A DNA stretch of 64,000 nucleotides from Eonycteris spelaea (taxonomy: Eukaryota > Chordata > Mammalia > Chiroptera > Pteropodidae): assembly GCA_003508835.1 (NCBI GenBank), contig PUFA01000144.1:1302001-1366000 (forward strand), written 5' to 3'. Both the position numbers and the translations under genes were made by a program. This document shows positions 47,479-58,824 of this stretch, piece by piece (position 1 is the stretch's first letter; every line of letters starts with the position of its first letter). The notes under the pieces were generated by a model. It worked only from the letters and a program-made list of their open reading frames with translations, was not told where the DNA came from and made no database searches.

Positions 47479-48064
47479 TGAAAAAAGGTGAAGGGATTAA
47501 GAAGTACAAATTGGTAGTTACAAAATAGTCACGGGTTTGCAAAGTACAGCAGAGGGAATATAGTCAATAATATTATAAGAACTATGTATAGTACCGGGTT
47601 GATACTAATCAAGGGGATCACTTTGTAAAATATATAAATGTCTAACCGCTATGCTCTACACCTGGAACTAATATAAAATAATACTGAATGTCAACTCTAA
47701 TTGAAATATAAAAATTTAATGAAAAGCAGCCACTGACCAAAAAAAAAAAAAAAAAGATGGGTTCATGAAAGGAAGAACAAAAGTTGCCTTCATTATTTGT
47801 TTAATACAGTGGGCTGTCCTTGTAGAAGCAGAATGTAGCTCCTAGAATTAATCATTTGTAGAACTACAAGTCTTGTTTGACATCTTGGCAGTGACCAAAG
47901 CAGCCCCAGAGGAGACTCCCACTATATTCTAACATGAGTGTCATTGACATAGTAGGCAAAGAACTAGCTGCCATAGAGGCAGCCACTCCTCCTGAATGGA
48001 ATAAAGTCTTCCGGATCCACCATCAGGTGGCCTCCCATCCTTGGCAGAGGGAGGAGAATTAGCA

Positions 48065-48260
48065 ATTCTCATTGTGTAAGCTTCATGCTTCAAATATACC
48101 TCCTCATGTAATCTCCACAGCGGTCCTGCGACATAGAAAATATCCCCATTTTATAGAAGAGATGGGGTCTTAGGAAGAATAAAAAGATTCCTCAAGGTCA
48201 CACAGCTAATCATCAGTGGGGCTGGGATCTTAACCTGGGCCAGCCAGTTCCTGGGCTCAC
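48065..48260 (-). repeat. MIR SINE
   Basis: 'catgtaatctccacagcgg', 'ccccattttatagaagag', 'caaggtcacacagctaatc' and 'gctgggatcttaacctggg' are a clear reverse MIR. Confidence 0.9.
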
Positions 48261-49354
48261 ACAGATCTTACCTCTTCACTGGAACAAGAATCAATATAGG
48301 ACAGCGTCTCATTTGAGATGTCCCCCAAAGCAAGATGTCCTCCAAACTCAGAGAAGAAAACTAGACTTGTAATGGGAAGACTAGAAGGAATAAGACTAAT
48401 TTAGTTTTAAAAAGAGATAGGCGGGGGTAGATAAGACTCTGAAGAGGGACCATGACATGCAGAATGGGCCAAAGTGCTTGAAAACAGAAGCCAAGCGTGG
48501 GCTCAAATGAGAACTCAATCTCCATATAAAATGTCAGGTCACTGAAGAAACAGGGATGCAATACCTCACAGAATGAAATTATGAAGCAAATTTTTCAATC
48601 ACACAATGTCCCCACAGGCCCAAAATTCTTTCTCTTGGCTTAAAAAAAGAAAAAAAAAAGTATGTGTACATACTCCTTTTCCTAAGAGTTAATTCAGCAC
48701 AACTTGGTAGAGGGACTCTTGGGGCTAAAATAGGATTTGGCCAGTAACATTGAAAATCTCTAAATTCAGGAATCCAACAGATTCTTCACTTGGAGCAAGA
48801 TTCAGAAGTAAGGGTAGGACTACCAGGACTGCTTCTCCCAAAGGGAAGTCCCTGTGCTTCTCCAAAGCTTGACTCCCTTAGTAAGAGATGGCACTGGTCC
48901 ATACACACCTCTGACACAGGATGAGAAGGCTCTCACATGTACAAATGTGTTCGGAATCTAGAATATGGCTTTAGTAGTCGATCAACATTTCTGTTGATCA
49001 GGACAGATGTAAGGCGCTGTGGGGTTAAAAGTATACATATATAAGAGATGGTCCAAGTGGTCCCTTCTTCCAAAGACTTCCTTATCTGGTGGAAGATACA
49101 AAACATAAAATGACATAAAAACAACAATATAAGAGATGTCACAAGATGGTGTTAAATGACAAAATAGGGCCTTAGACATGCTCTGGGAACTCAGGTTTCC
49201 TGGGAAGTATTCACGTGGAGGTTGGGACATAAATAAGAGGTACAGGTTGGGTGTGGGTCTTCTGATGTGGAAGGGGAAATAGACAGAGGAAGGATGAAGG
49301 GGGAGTCTAGAAGTAATGCCCAATTCTTTCATTCTTTTCTTTCCTCCCTCATAG

Positions 49355-49562
49355 CCTTGAGAAGGAAAATTACGACGTCTGGGCTAAGGTGGTGAGGCTC
49401 AATGAAGAACTGGAGAAGGAGAAGAAGAACTCTGCAGCCTTGGAAATCAGCCTCCGCAATGTGGAGCGCTCTTGGGAGGATGTTGAGAGGAGGAACAAGG
49501 CCTTGGAGGAAGAAGTCAAGGAATTTGTCAAATCGATGAAGGAGCCCAAGACTAATGCCTGA
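49355..49562 (+). CDS. ARHGAP25: ARHGAP25 coding exon C10 (coiled coil, stop)
   Basis: Residues 566-634 of the intended protein and the stop codon TGA 49560-49562. It reads NLEKENYDVWAKVVRLNEEL, then EKEKKNSAALEISLRNVERS, then NKALEEEVKEFVKSMKEPKT. Heptad spacing of Leu/Val/Ala and dense E/K/R mark a coiled coil, probably used for self-association or partner binding (inference). Acceptor AG is 49353-49354; it enters in phase 2. It is intact and ends with the expected KEPKTxA C-terminus. Confidence 0.96.
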
Positions 49563-50220
49563 GGGTCCCAAGAGTACTGCGGAAGCAGGCCACAAATGCC
49601 CAACACTTCTCCCTTTGTCCTCGCTACCTGATGATGGGGAAGCAAAGTCATTCCCTAAGAGGAGAGGACATTTTGGGGGAAAACATCATATTTTCCAGTA
49701 AATAAATCAGTGGGATTTGTGGGAAGATAAAGGTGAGTGGGGACATATGTGGACATTTATGACCGCTTATGGCTTTATTCAGAATTGCATTATTCCACTG
49801 TGGTCTCAGGCTGAGTGAAACGGAACCTCCCATGGCTGGATGGCTCTGTCCAATGGAGCCGTCTGAAGCAGGCCACATCCCAGGAGCCAGGCAACAACAG
49901 GCTATCCCCAACAGAGACTGGACGGAGGCTTAGTTCTTGCTGTGTATGTGGAACAACCCACCTAGTCAAACGATCTCAGGGCATCTCTGAGACATGGGCT
50001 GAAAATGATCTTCGGCTTTTGACTGCTTACCATGGTGTGCTGTTTTAAGGGGCCACACCTGCTGAAGCCAGAGGCCCATTCTACCACTCCCATGATGATT
50101 CACTCTCTTTGGGGAATGGACATTCAAAAATATTATTTGAGTAAGAGAAAACAAGCAATAAACTGTATTTATGAAAACAAAATCAGTGAGAAAATTATAT
50201 GCAAATAAAGCAAAAGCAAA
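49563..50220 (+). other. ARHGAP25: ARHGAP25 3' UTR
   Basis: The region after the stop shows no repeat. It contains AATAAA at 49701-49706, 50157-50162 and 50204-50209. The last is followed by a genomic A-run (about 50219-50237) and then a T/G-containing stretch ('tgcctttgtgacagttgg') that could serve as the downstream element. I place the main 3' end near 50220-50237, with an earlier one possible about 15-30 bases after 49706. Exact cleavage sites are not visible from sequence. Confidence 0.7.
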
Positions 50221-50237
50221 AAAAAAAAAAAAAAAAA
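50204..50237 (+). terminator. ARHGAP25: Probable distal polyadenylation site
   Basis: AATAAA (50204-50209) lies 10-15 bases before a run of about 18 A. The combination is typical of a cleavage site, but a genomic A-run can also cause false cDNA priming, so transcripts mapped here need care. Confidence 0.6.
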
Positions 50238-50239
50238 CA

Positions 50240-52335
50240 ACCAGAGCTGCTTTGATCCATACAGTGCCTTTGTGACAGTTGGTAAAAGGCTCTCCTTGGA
50301 GCCAGTGCACCCCTCTCCACGCACACGGCTTGGTCAGCAGGGCACAAAGTGGATTCCAGTCCCTCCTTGCCTTTCAGTGACCACAACTGTATATGGTGGA
50401 CCCGCTATAATGTGACCTCCTTTGAGGCCAGTTGGGGGCTTAGATAGTAACAGTCATGATAACAATATTTTTTTTCATTTCACTCAAATGCAAGTACTTT
50501 CGCCCTTTAAAGGGACATGAGGCACTAGAGAACAGCTGGGAGAGGGGCTTTCCCAGCAGGTAGCTGACTTTTCTTCCTCTGTTAAGCCAGCCTGGCAGAG
50601 GCCCCTGGCGAGGCCCAGGCCTTGCTGGGCAGAATGGTGGAGTCTTTAATGGTTTGCTGATTAGGTGGTCTCCAAGCTCTTTTGACTGTGTACCCCATCG
50701 GTAGAAAATATTTGAGCATACACCCCCTAATATAGGCATATTTATTTATTTATAAACTTTATATGTGTACAGCTCCTGTATTGATATGTCATGTATATGA
50801 GAAACATACACAGAACAGAAATCAGATAATGATGAGATAAAAACAAATATAAATAAATGTTCTCAACTGTGTTTTCAGCTCTGGAGACCCCTGGCCCGAT
50901 TTCCCAGCAGTATTACCTGTACTAGTTTTACATAAGTCTTCCCATTGCTCCCATAAATTTACTTGAACTCTTGAAGCCACGTGGCCTAATTAGTGGTTCA
51001 AAATCTATAGTCACCACGAGGAGAGCTCAGCCTTCCCTAGCATATGTGTCCTCTGTTATTCCTTTTTCTCCCTCTGTTTTCTTACTTTTTCTCTTACTCT
51101 CTTTGTTTTCTTCACTCTGGTTATTCTCTCCCCCCCGCCCCCCCCCCCCCCGCATGTGGCCCTGGTGTATTACTCACAGAGTGAAAGGTACAGTGTTTCT
51201 CAGTCTTGCTGCTCAGGCCTTGCTCCGCCCACTCCCCAGCTCCCTGGGAACCAGACAGGCAGAGAGTGAGCATGACATCTAGAGCGTTCTCTTACAGGTC
51301 TGCTTGCAGAAGATTGGGGGGCAGGGGAACTGATTTGGAACATTATTAAGTAAAGCAACACAATGTTTGATTTCCTTGGGTTCACTTTTTTAATTATAGA
51401 GAACTAAACAAGGAAATACTGAACACCTAAGTTATGCTGATGAGTGTCTGCGGTATGCCAGGCATATGTTCCCTCCTGTGTTCTCCCCTGGGTTCCTCAC
51501 ACTGATTCTTTGGGTGCTAAAGCAACTTGAGCAAGGAAATAGCTGGTACCACAATTCCAAAGGGAACATTTGTTCAAAGGTGCAAAGGAAGGGCCTGAAG
51601 TCTGTGTCTGGAGGTCCATGTTACAGGCTCTTTCTGTGTCTGGGAGTGGGAGCTCAAGCTGAGTGGAAAGGCCACGTTTGAATCCCAGCTCCCTCCGGGT
51701 CTTGCAATGCCGCTCGCTGGTCCTCTTCCTTCCACAAGTCCTACGTGAAAATAGAGCCATTGTTCCAGCTTCAGAAGCGGGAGTGTCAACTCCTCTTCAT
51801 GATCAAAAGGGGCCCTTAAATTGCCACTACTTGCTCCTGCATCACCTTCCATAAATGGGCAACGCAAGAAAGAGTTATTCCAGGACTCTAGTCCTTCATG
51901 AGTCTGAGAAAGGTCTAGGAAAGATCTGGGGTCTGTGCCACTATCCCCGATGCCGCAAAAGGCTACACGTGAGATGCATGACAAGGGAGCTCCAGGTTTC
52001 ATCGGGACCAAGGTGCCGGTTTCTGAAAGAGAGAACCAGGAGACCGACCCATGTCTTCGGGGCTCTGTTGGACTCTGGGTCTCCCACCCTTACTTTCAAA
52101 GCCTTTCCATGGGATGACCTACTAAATCTGCCTTTCTCCAGCCACCCACCCTTATTATCCCATCTTGTACCTGCACAGATACTGAGAATCTAAAACAGTC
52201 TGCAATATGCATTTTAAAACCATTTACCCTTTTCCTACTAAAATTCTTCGTTTCTCTCATAATCTCAAGTGTGGCACATATCAGAACACTTTTGAGTTCG
52301 AGGCAGATCTGATGATCTTCCTAAGCATGTGCATC
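50240..52335. other. Intergenic, no gene recognised
   Basis: Contains a C-rich run (51130-51151) and, at about 50660-50890, a stretch ('gactgtgtaccccatcgg', 'catacaccccctaatata') that looks like an old DNA transposon I cannot name. No exon, open frame with a known domain, or RNA gene was found. Confidence 0.6.
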
Positions 52336-52339
52336 AGGG

Positions 52340-52672
52340 AGGACACTGTCTCAGGGAGTTGGTCCACTCAGCCTGCTATAGCAGAATACCACAGACAGTT
52401 CTGGTGGCTAGAAATCTAAGGTCAGGGCCCGGTGAAGGCCTTCTGGGTTGAGTTGCAGATTTCTTGTATCTATACATGGTGGAAGGGGCTAGGGAACTCT
52501 GTGGGAGCTCTTTTATAAGTCTCTAATCACATTCACAAAGACTCCAACTTTATGATTTCTGCACCTCCCAAAGGCTCCACCGCCCAATACTGTCATCATA
52601 TTTGGGGGTTAGGAATTCTACATATAAACTTGGGGGTGAGGCACAAACATTCACACCCTAGCAATTCCCTGC
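52340..52672 (-). repeat. MLT1-type LTR (ERVL-MaLR)
   Basis: Reverse-orientation MLT1 order: 'cctgctatagcagaatacc', 'acagttctggtggctagaa', 'tcttttataagtctctaat' and 'catatttgggggttagg'. A solo LTR; no internal region seen. Confidence 0.8.
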
Positions 52673-53272
52673 CAACAGATTTTGGTGAGTCTGTGGCCCG
52701 GAGAATGGAGCGTGACATCACTAGTACAGAGCCTTGCAGCAGAGGATGTGAGTAATGAATGTTTCTTGTTGTTTTGAACAATTCTTCAAGCCCTGCTCAG
52801 AGGCCCACCCCTCAGAAAAACATGAAGCAGGAGACTCTGAGGCAGCCCAAGGCTGCTAAGCAGGAGGACAAGGAGCACCGGGGCACAGCAGCTGCTGGCT
52901 ACGCTCCCCAGGCTCAAGACAGGAGGATGTGAGTGCACTGACGTCATGTAAACTTCCACATTCCACCACTTCCTCTGCAGATACCATCAGTGGTCAGGCC
53001 ATGTGCTTGCTGAGGAGTAGAGAGATCACAGAGGCTGCCCCTGCAATTCAAATGAGCTGCTTTTACAAGAATCTCATGAAAGTCTTAATCCTGCCAGAAA
53101 AGGGTGGGTGAGAAAAGCCAGGCTGGAGATCCAGCTGCGGGCCCAGGCTGACATTTGGCCAGTAGTGGAGAGAGCTGCTAAGTGACTTCAGATGAGGAAT
53201 GTGCAGAGAGTACCAACACAACTGTGCAATGTCAACATCTCTTTCCTCCCGTGCTTGAAAACTATCTTATGA
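52673..53272. other. Intergenic, nothing recognised
   Basis: No repeat, exon or RNA gene recognised. Short open frames occur on both strands without recognisable domains. Confidence 0.5.
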
Positions 53273-53274
53273 TG

Positions 53275-53430
53275 ATAGAATAGCAGCACTAGAAGACGCC
53301 CTTACGCTTACCTAATGTAATCACTTAATGGCTAGGGAAACTAAGGTCCAAAGACATAAACTGAATTGCCAATGCTCACACAGCAATGAGGATTACAATT
53401 TGGTGATTTCTGAGGGCTCCTCTAACCCAC
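53275..53430 (-). repeat. MIR-like SINE
   Basis: 'ggctagggaaactaaggtc', 'aactgaattgccaatgctc' and 'acacagcaatgaggatta' follow reverse MIR order, with considerable divergence. Confidence 0.7.
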
Positions 53431-53611
53431 GATTCTGTAGTTCTCGTGATTCTTGGCTTCTAGCCAACAGTTCTTTCCCCCAGATCAAGATGTGAAACCC
53501 ACCGAACGTCAGTTGCAGAGGGTTCCCAGAGCTGGGCTCATCTCTTGGTCACAACTAAGAACTAGCTAATATGATGCTATTCCTCACCTACTTTGTATCA
53601 TGGATGCTGTT

Positions 53612-53750
53612 ATAAGACAGTGGTTCTCAACCTTGGCTGCACAATGGAATCACCTTAAGAAGCTTTTAAAAAATTCTGAAGCTCAGATCCTACCCCGTAT
53701 CAATTGAATTGGAATCTTGGAGGGTGATGCCTAAGAACTTTTTTTCATAA
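53612..53750 (+). repeat. hAT-Charlie-type DNA transposon (MER5-like)
   Basis: 'cagtggttctcaaccttgg', 'gcacaatggaatcacctta', 'gaagcttttaaaaaattc' and 'ggtgatgcctaagaa' match a short non-autonomous hAT element whose left terminal repeat begins CAGTGGTTCTCAA. The right end is lost. Confidence 0.75.
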
Positions 53751-53764
53751 AACTTCACTGTTTA

Positions 53765-54865
53765 TTTTGATATGCATCAAGGATTCTATGTGAATGGATG
53801 ATGGTGGTGGGAGGAAATAGAGTTACACATTCCCCATCCTTTACCTCATCTTAAGATGTGTCATAAGTTACGTGCAGGCTCTGCCCTGTGGAACTGTGCA
53901 GCTTAAAAAGCTCATTCTGGCTGGAGGCTTGCAGCTTTTAGTATAGGGCGCTGGAATGTCTTCATCCTGTTTCACAAGGTCTGATGGTTTCCAAAACACT
54001 CCTGCCAGATCAGCAAGCAGAGGAAGTGTTGTCATATACTTGCTTTGGAAACAAGGCCCATCTCATGTTGCATTTACCCAACTTGCCTTCCTTCTTGCTT
54101 TTTATATCACTGCCTTTTGGTTAGGATACAAAGTTCTAGTTCCCTTAAAAGTCACTCCTTCCTGGCTACAAAAGAGGGCAGTGATTTTCCTGTCAGCTGG
54201 CCTTGGGCTGGACACCAGACACATTCCGCGGGAACTTGAACTTGATCACCAGGAGACAGGTGATCTGGATTAGATACTGTGTATATATTGGGGCTGGATA
54301 TTACCTTCAATGAAAAACCAACCGCAATCAGAAAAAGCCAATACCATGCTCTGTAATATTGAGTTTACTCACCTGTTTAAAATCTTGATTATTAAGCAAA
54401 ACTAATGCTGTCAGAATTTAGCTATCACCTTCTAATTTCTCATGTAAGATGTAATAGAATGAACCCAATTACATGTACATCATAAGTTTGACTTGATATT
54501 CATGCTAATCATTTATATTTAGTCTTTGAAAGTCATTTTTGCATGTCTTCCTTGATCCTCTGAGAGTATTAGAATTCATCCCCAAAGAATTCGAGGGTTA
54601 CTAGAAAAATTAAACACATGGAAATCATATGGCACCCAGCATCTGCCATTCTAATCTTGAAGTAGTTGGTCTCTATGAAGTGGTAATCTGGGTAGTTATG
54701 TTGCCAATGATATCTTCACTTAGTACAAGTAAATTGTACTCCAAATGAAGCAAAAGATTACAGCATTGATTCTTCCTCCTGCAGTTGAGTGTTTTAGAAT
54801 GGCTACATTTGACTGGGGACATTTAAAAAAAAACATTTCCTAAGTAGTCTCTAGTCCCTAAGCAT
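53765..54865. other. Intergenic, nothing recognised
   Basis: Apart from AT-rich stretches I see no feature. An open frame at 53956-54273 (105 codons) has no recognisable domain and is not called. Confidence 0.5.
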
Positions 54866-54869
54866 GGTA

Positions 54870-55010
54870 TCCTCTGCTTTATCTGTAATATCTCAGTTAA
54901 GTCACAACAAACTGTGAGGTGGTTTCGAGTATCATCTCCATTTTAGAGAAGAGACAACTGAGTCTTCAAAGGTTAAGTAGTTTGCTCAGGCTCACGGTTA
55001 GTATCTTATT
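54870..55010 (-). repeat. MIR SINE
   Basis: 'taatatctcagttaagtca', 'atctccattttagagaaga' and 'aggttaagtagtttgctca' are reverse MIR. Confidence 0.75.
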
Positions 55011-55084
55011 TTTAAGTGACAATTTTTTTTTTCATTTGAACACTTGAAATTAGCATGTCCAATGTGTTTTTGTTTTAATGCCGT

Positions 55085-55615
55085 GAAGCAATTAACTCAA
55101 TTCTGACACTATCTACTTGGAGATAGTGCCGGACCCCACAGGTTAAGAGTCCTGTCCTACAGCACTTTTCCTACTCCAGCACTTCAGATGCCAGTTCGAG
55201 TCCAGGTGGCCTGTCACCTGTGCTTCTGACTGACCAGCTATAAATTAGAGGTTCCCACGATTCCTGATTTGAGTTTGATTAATTTACTAGAGTGGCTCAC
55301 AGAAAGCAGGGAAATGGTTTACTTACTAGATTACCGGTTTATTAAAAAGGGCACAACTCAGGAGCAACCAGATGGAAGGGATGCATAGGGCAAGACATGG
55401 GGAAAGGTCTGTGGGGTTTCCTCTCCCCACATTTCTACATGGTCACCAACCTTCTGAATCCCAACCTCTTGAGTTTTTATGAAGACTTCATTACATCGGT
55501 ATGATCGATTAAATCATTGCCATTGGTTATTGAACTCAATCTCCAGTCCCTCTTTCCTCCTCAGTAGATGATAAGGCCAAGGGTAGGGACCACCAAATTG
55601 GCCCTAATGATCACT
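55085..55615 (+). repeat. LTR-like repeat, copy 2
   Basis: Same ordered blocks and orientation as the copy at 18124-18882: 'aactcaattctgacactat', 'cacaggttaag', 'cacctgtgcttctgac', 'gattaatttactagag', 'gcatagggcaagacatgg', 'gattaaatcattgccattg'. It is truncated before the AT-rich tail. The two copies differ at many positions, so they are independent old insertions and not a recent duplication. Confidence 0.6.
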
Positions 55616-55734
55616 ATCTATCTTCTTTTCCTGGTCTTCACATTTAAATTGTTATTTTTATTTTTCATCTGGTGTATAGTTTAGTTCATATATTTAAAAA
55701 CATGTGTGAAATTAAAAGTAATCGTTTTAATAGT

Positions 55735-55850
55735 AATAATCACTGAGTATTGCATTACAGACTGTTCTAAGTACTTTGTTTGTATTAACTGAGTTAATGC
55801 CAACAAAACCTCAGAATTAGATAGCAGTATCCCTGTTTTACAGCAAAATA
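55735..55850 (-). repeat. MIR fragment
   Basis: 'ctaagtactttgtttgtat', 'taactgagttaatgccaac' and 'atccctgttttacagcaaa' follow reverse MIR. Confidence 0.65.
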
Positions 55851-55854
55851 ACTT

Positions 55855-57335
55855 GCTTCTACTTTTGCTCCTGCCTTTCACTGTGACTCTGCAAACTGTC
55901 TCACATCCAGAGAATAACTTTTTTTCTGACAGCTTCTGGGGTTGGAGACGGAGTTGGGGGCACCTTAGGGCAATGCTAACACTTTATACAATTTCCAGTA
56001 ATTGGGTGAATCGCTCATTTGACAAATTGGCTTTTGGCAAATTAGTCTGCTTTCACATGTTAATAGCCAAGCTTGACCAACTGGAACGAGAGATTTACTG
56101 GAAACTGTAGTGAAGTGAGAAGAGAGCAGCAACAGCGTTAAGTGAAGTTTGCACCTGACAGGAAAAGAGAATTACACAAAGGGCACAGGGCAAGGCCCAG
56201 GCGTCTTTCTGGATCACTGAACTGAAGATCATAGCTGGGGGGGGGGGGGGGGCAAGGGTAAGGGTTGGGGGATGGGGTGGTGAGGTGGAGCAATGTTAGA
56301 AACCACGCAGAGGATGAGAGAGCAGAGGGAGCTCACCATTTGGAACTCTTGTAGGCGAGTGGCTCCCACCTCCAGGCAGTCATGTGCAGCTGTGCATGGA
56401 AGGGGTGAGCACAGCTTCAATGCGGCCACACTCCGCCTCCAAACCTTGCGCCCTGACGGCTCAGCCAGGCAAAGGGGCCTTTTCCTCCACGCAGAGACAC
56501 AGCTTGCTAAGCCCGGCGCCTGCATGAGGCCACAGTCGGCACAGTTTTCAGCTCACACCAAGGAGCCATATAGGCTGCCAGACAATTCACCAACAGATAG
56601 TCTCCGTAGGGGCAGAAATGGCAGCAGAGCGTGTGAAGAATGAGGAAGTTCCGGCATGCCGACCTTGTTACTTGTAGAGACAGAGGAGTAAAAGGATTCT
56701 TAGATCTCAAGACATTGTCTAAGTCCATCTTAATATACCTCTTTATTAGTAAGTAAAGCTATTATGTTGTTATTAACTATCATTATTACTTATGGCAGAT
56801 GAGAAACTCTTTTCGTAGATAATGAAGTCAATAACAAAAAGTTTGTGCTGGAGAGAACCAGCAGGCTGCACATTTAGAAGCATGGACTTCCTATCCTGAA
56901 ATTACCTCCTTTCTCTAGTCTAGGAGGTGGGTGGTCCTGGTTAAGTTAAACAGGGATATTTACCTTGGGGGAATTGTTCCAAGTTAGTAATTATTTAATC
57001 TATTTCTAGGCATACTGTACATCTAATTGTGCCAGTGGGAGACTCTGCCTCATAAACCTGTCCCTACCAACAGTACAAGCTTGAATACCTTCAGGTCAAG
57101 TGCCCCTTCTGTAGTGTGTGCCTCCACCCCCGTCCCACCCCTCAGGCATGCACACACCCTTGGGCCCTGTGTTACCCCAGGAACTGCCATGTCAGTTCAC
57201 CTCAGCCCAGCTTGGCTATCTTCCTTTGGGGCCCAGGACAACTGCCAGATCATCGCTACTCCAGGAACCAGGACTTAGCTGCGTTAGGGTATCTCCTCTT
57301 ACACATAGTCATGCAAATCAATTGATTGGCAGTGT
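55855..57335. other. Intergenic, nothing recognised; G16 tract
   Basis: Holds an uninterrupted run of 16 G (56237-56252). No gene recognised. The 116-codon plus-strand frame at 56293-56643 and the opposing minus frame have no domain and look like chance. Confidence 0.6.
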
Positions 57336-57339
57336 AGGT

Positions 57340-57495
57340 GTTTCTGTTTCTCATGTCACCCTGTGAGACATCACTTTCCTCACCTGTAAACTGGGGTAAT
57401 GATGAGACCTATACTATCACGCAAGAAGGCTGTTAGGACCAGATAGGATGATACTGACGAAGGGCTATACAAATGTGAGCTATTAGCCGGAGGAT
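57340..57495 (+). repeat. MIR fragment
   Basis: 'cactttcctcacctgtaaa', 'ctggggtaatgatgagacc' and 'gatactgacgaagggctat' run in MIR order on the plus strand. Confidence 0.65.
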
Positions 57496-57609
57496 TAGAG
57501 TGTTTTGCACTTCAAAGCCCTCAGAATGAAGAGTTCTCCTTAAAACAGGTTCTGTGCCCCATTTTCTTGTAGATACTTTGGCTCTCATAGTGAGGTCTGC
57601 CACAATGCA

Positions 57610-57821
57610 ACACAATAATCCCCCCTTATCTGTGGGGGATATATTCAGACACCCCCAGTGGATGTTTGAAACCTTGGATAGTACCGAACCTTATATATGT
57701 TATGTTTTTCTTATACATACATACCTATGATCAAATTAACAGTAAGAGTTAATTAATAACAATAGTTAATAATAAAATAGAAGAACTATAACAATATACT
57801 ATAAAAAAGTGAACGTGATCA

Positions 57822-57857
<36 letters not shown>

Positions 57858-58183
57858 GTCACAGAGTATTTAATTGTACTGTGTTCACCCTTCTTGTGAT
57901 TATGTGGGATGATAAAATGCCTATATGATGACATGAAGTGAAGTAAATGATATAGACATTATGACACAGCATCAGGCTACTATTGACCTTCTGATGATCT
58001 GTCAGAAGGAGGATCATCTGCTTCAGTGACCCTGGGTCATTAAGCCATGACAATGTTGATGGCTGAATATGAAGCACATGATGTCGATGGTTGGGGAAAA
58101 TTTAACATTTTCAGATTGCTGTTGCACACTGGTAACTGAAATTGTGGAAAGCAAAAGCACAGACAGGAGTGGAGGACTACTGT
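57610..58183. repeat. Tigger-like (Tc1/mariner) non-autonomous DNA transposon
   Basis: Begins 'ataatccccccttatctgt', then 'acccccagtggatgtttga', then 'ggatagtaccgaacctta'. The far end, 'gagtggaggactactgta', is the inverted terminal repeat of the start ('tacagtagtcc' type). The interior has a CT-microsatellite (57815-57855). About 570 bases, no transposase frame. The superfamily is a recognition call; the exact family is not assigned. Confidence 0.72.
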
Positions 58184-58689
58184 ACTCTCCCAGTAACACA
58201 GAGTTTGCTCCCAACTCTTTTGAATACAGGGACTGGAGGACAAGTGTCCTTGCTCACATTAAGGGCATCTGGGCCTCCCGAGACAGCTTGAGAAAATGGG
58301 CTGTTATTGCACATAAAGTCATGATGGGAAGTTTCAAGTTTTTGACCCAGTGTGCACACAAGAAGCTTCCAGTACAGGATGTGCTGACAGCTCATGGAGA
58401 CCCCAGGGACCTGGCTCCTCTGTCTTGTCTTCCAGAAACCACGTTCACATCAGAGCACTTGGTGTGGAGGAAATGCCTGGAGGAGATGCAGGAGCCAGAC
58501 TCACGCCTTCCGCCAGAAGCCTCATGCACTAGGACGGAGGGCTGAAGTGATCCTAATGGACTCACGCTTCCACGCCACTTAGAAAGCAATCTTCCTGTAA
58601 AACAAACAAACAAACAAACGTTGTTTCCCACAGTGTTCTTTAATAACTTTTTGAAACCTGTTGTTTCAAAACAGCCCAAGGTAGTGAAC

Positions 58690-58765
58690 AATTAATAACA
58701 TTTTGCCATTTACGTGGATTACAGAGTGAGAATTACCTGAATTTGAATCCCAGCTCTACGTTAGT
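58690..58765 (+). repeat. Short MIR-like fragment
   Basis: 'cctgaatttgaatcccagc' with 'tctacgttagtg' resembles the central MIR core. Too short for certainty. Confidence 0.4.
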
Positions 58766-58824
58766 GAATAATATCATTTTGAATTCTGCATCACCATTAA
58801 AATTACCAGAAAAATTCTCACTCT

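Larger units (their letters stand above)
42770..47754 (+). repeat. L1 LINE, sense, with 5' UTR, ORF1, ORF2 and poly-A; inactive
   Basis: A long L1 in the gene's orientation. About 42770-43640 looks like a GC-richer 5' UTR, though its start is not certain. ORF1 and ORF2 remnants follow, then a 3' UTR from about 47480 ('gtacacctgg'-type: 'ctctacacctggaactaat') and an A-run of about 17 (47738-47754). An (AAT)n run lies at 47299-47334. ORF2 is interrupted by many stops and loses its C-terminal part near 47478, where ORF2 text jumps into the 3' UTR. No clear target-site duplication was found. The 3' UTR style is one seen in Laurasiatherian genomes. Confidence 0.9.
41570..49354 (+). other. ARHGAP25: ARHGAP25 intron C9-C10
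   Basis: Contains an antisense L2, a 5-kb sense L1 and a MIR. I recognise nothing in 41570-41900, 42445-42760, 47760-48065 or 48265-49354. Acceptor 'cctccctcatag' is at 49343-49354, with a good pyrimidine tract. Confidence 0.85.

Noticed and set aside
58069..58545. 158-codon plus frame in the intergenic region
   Set aside because: Begins inside a Tigger-like transposon and has no recognisable domain or gene context.
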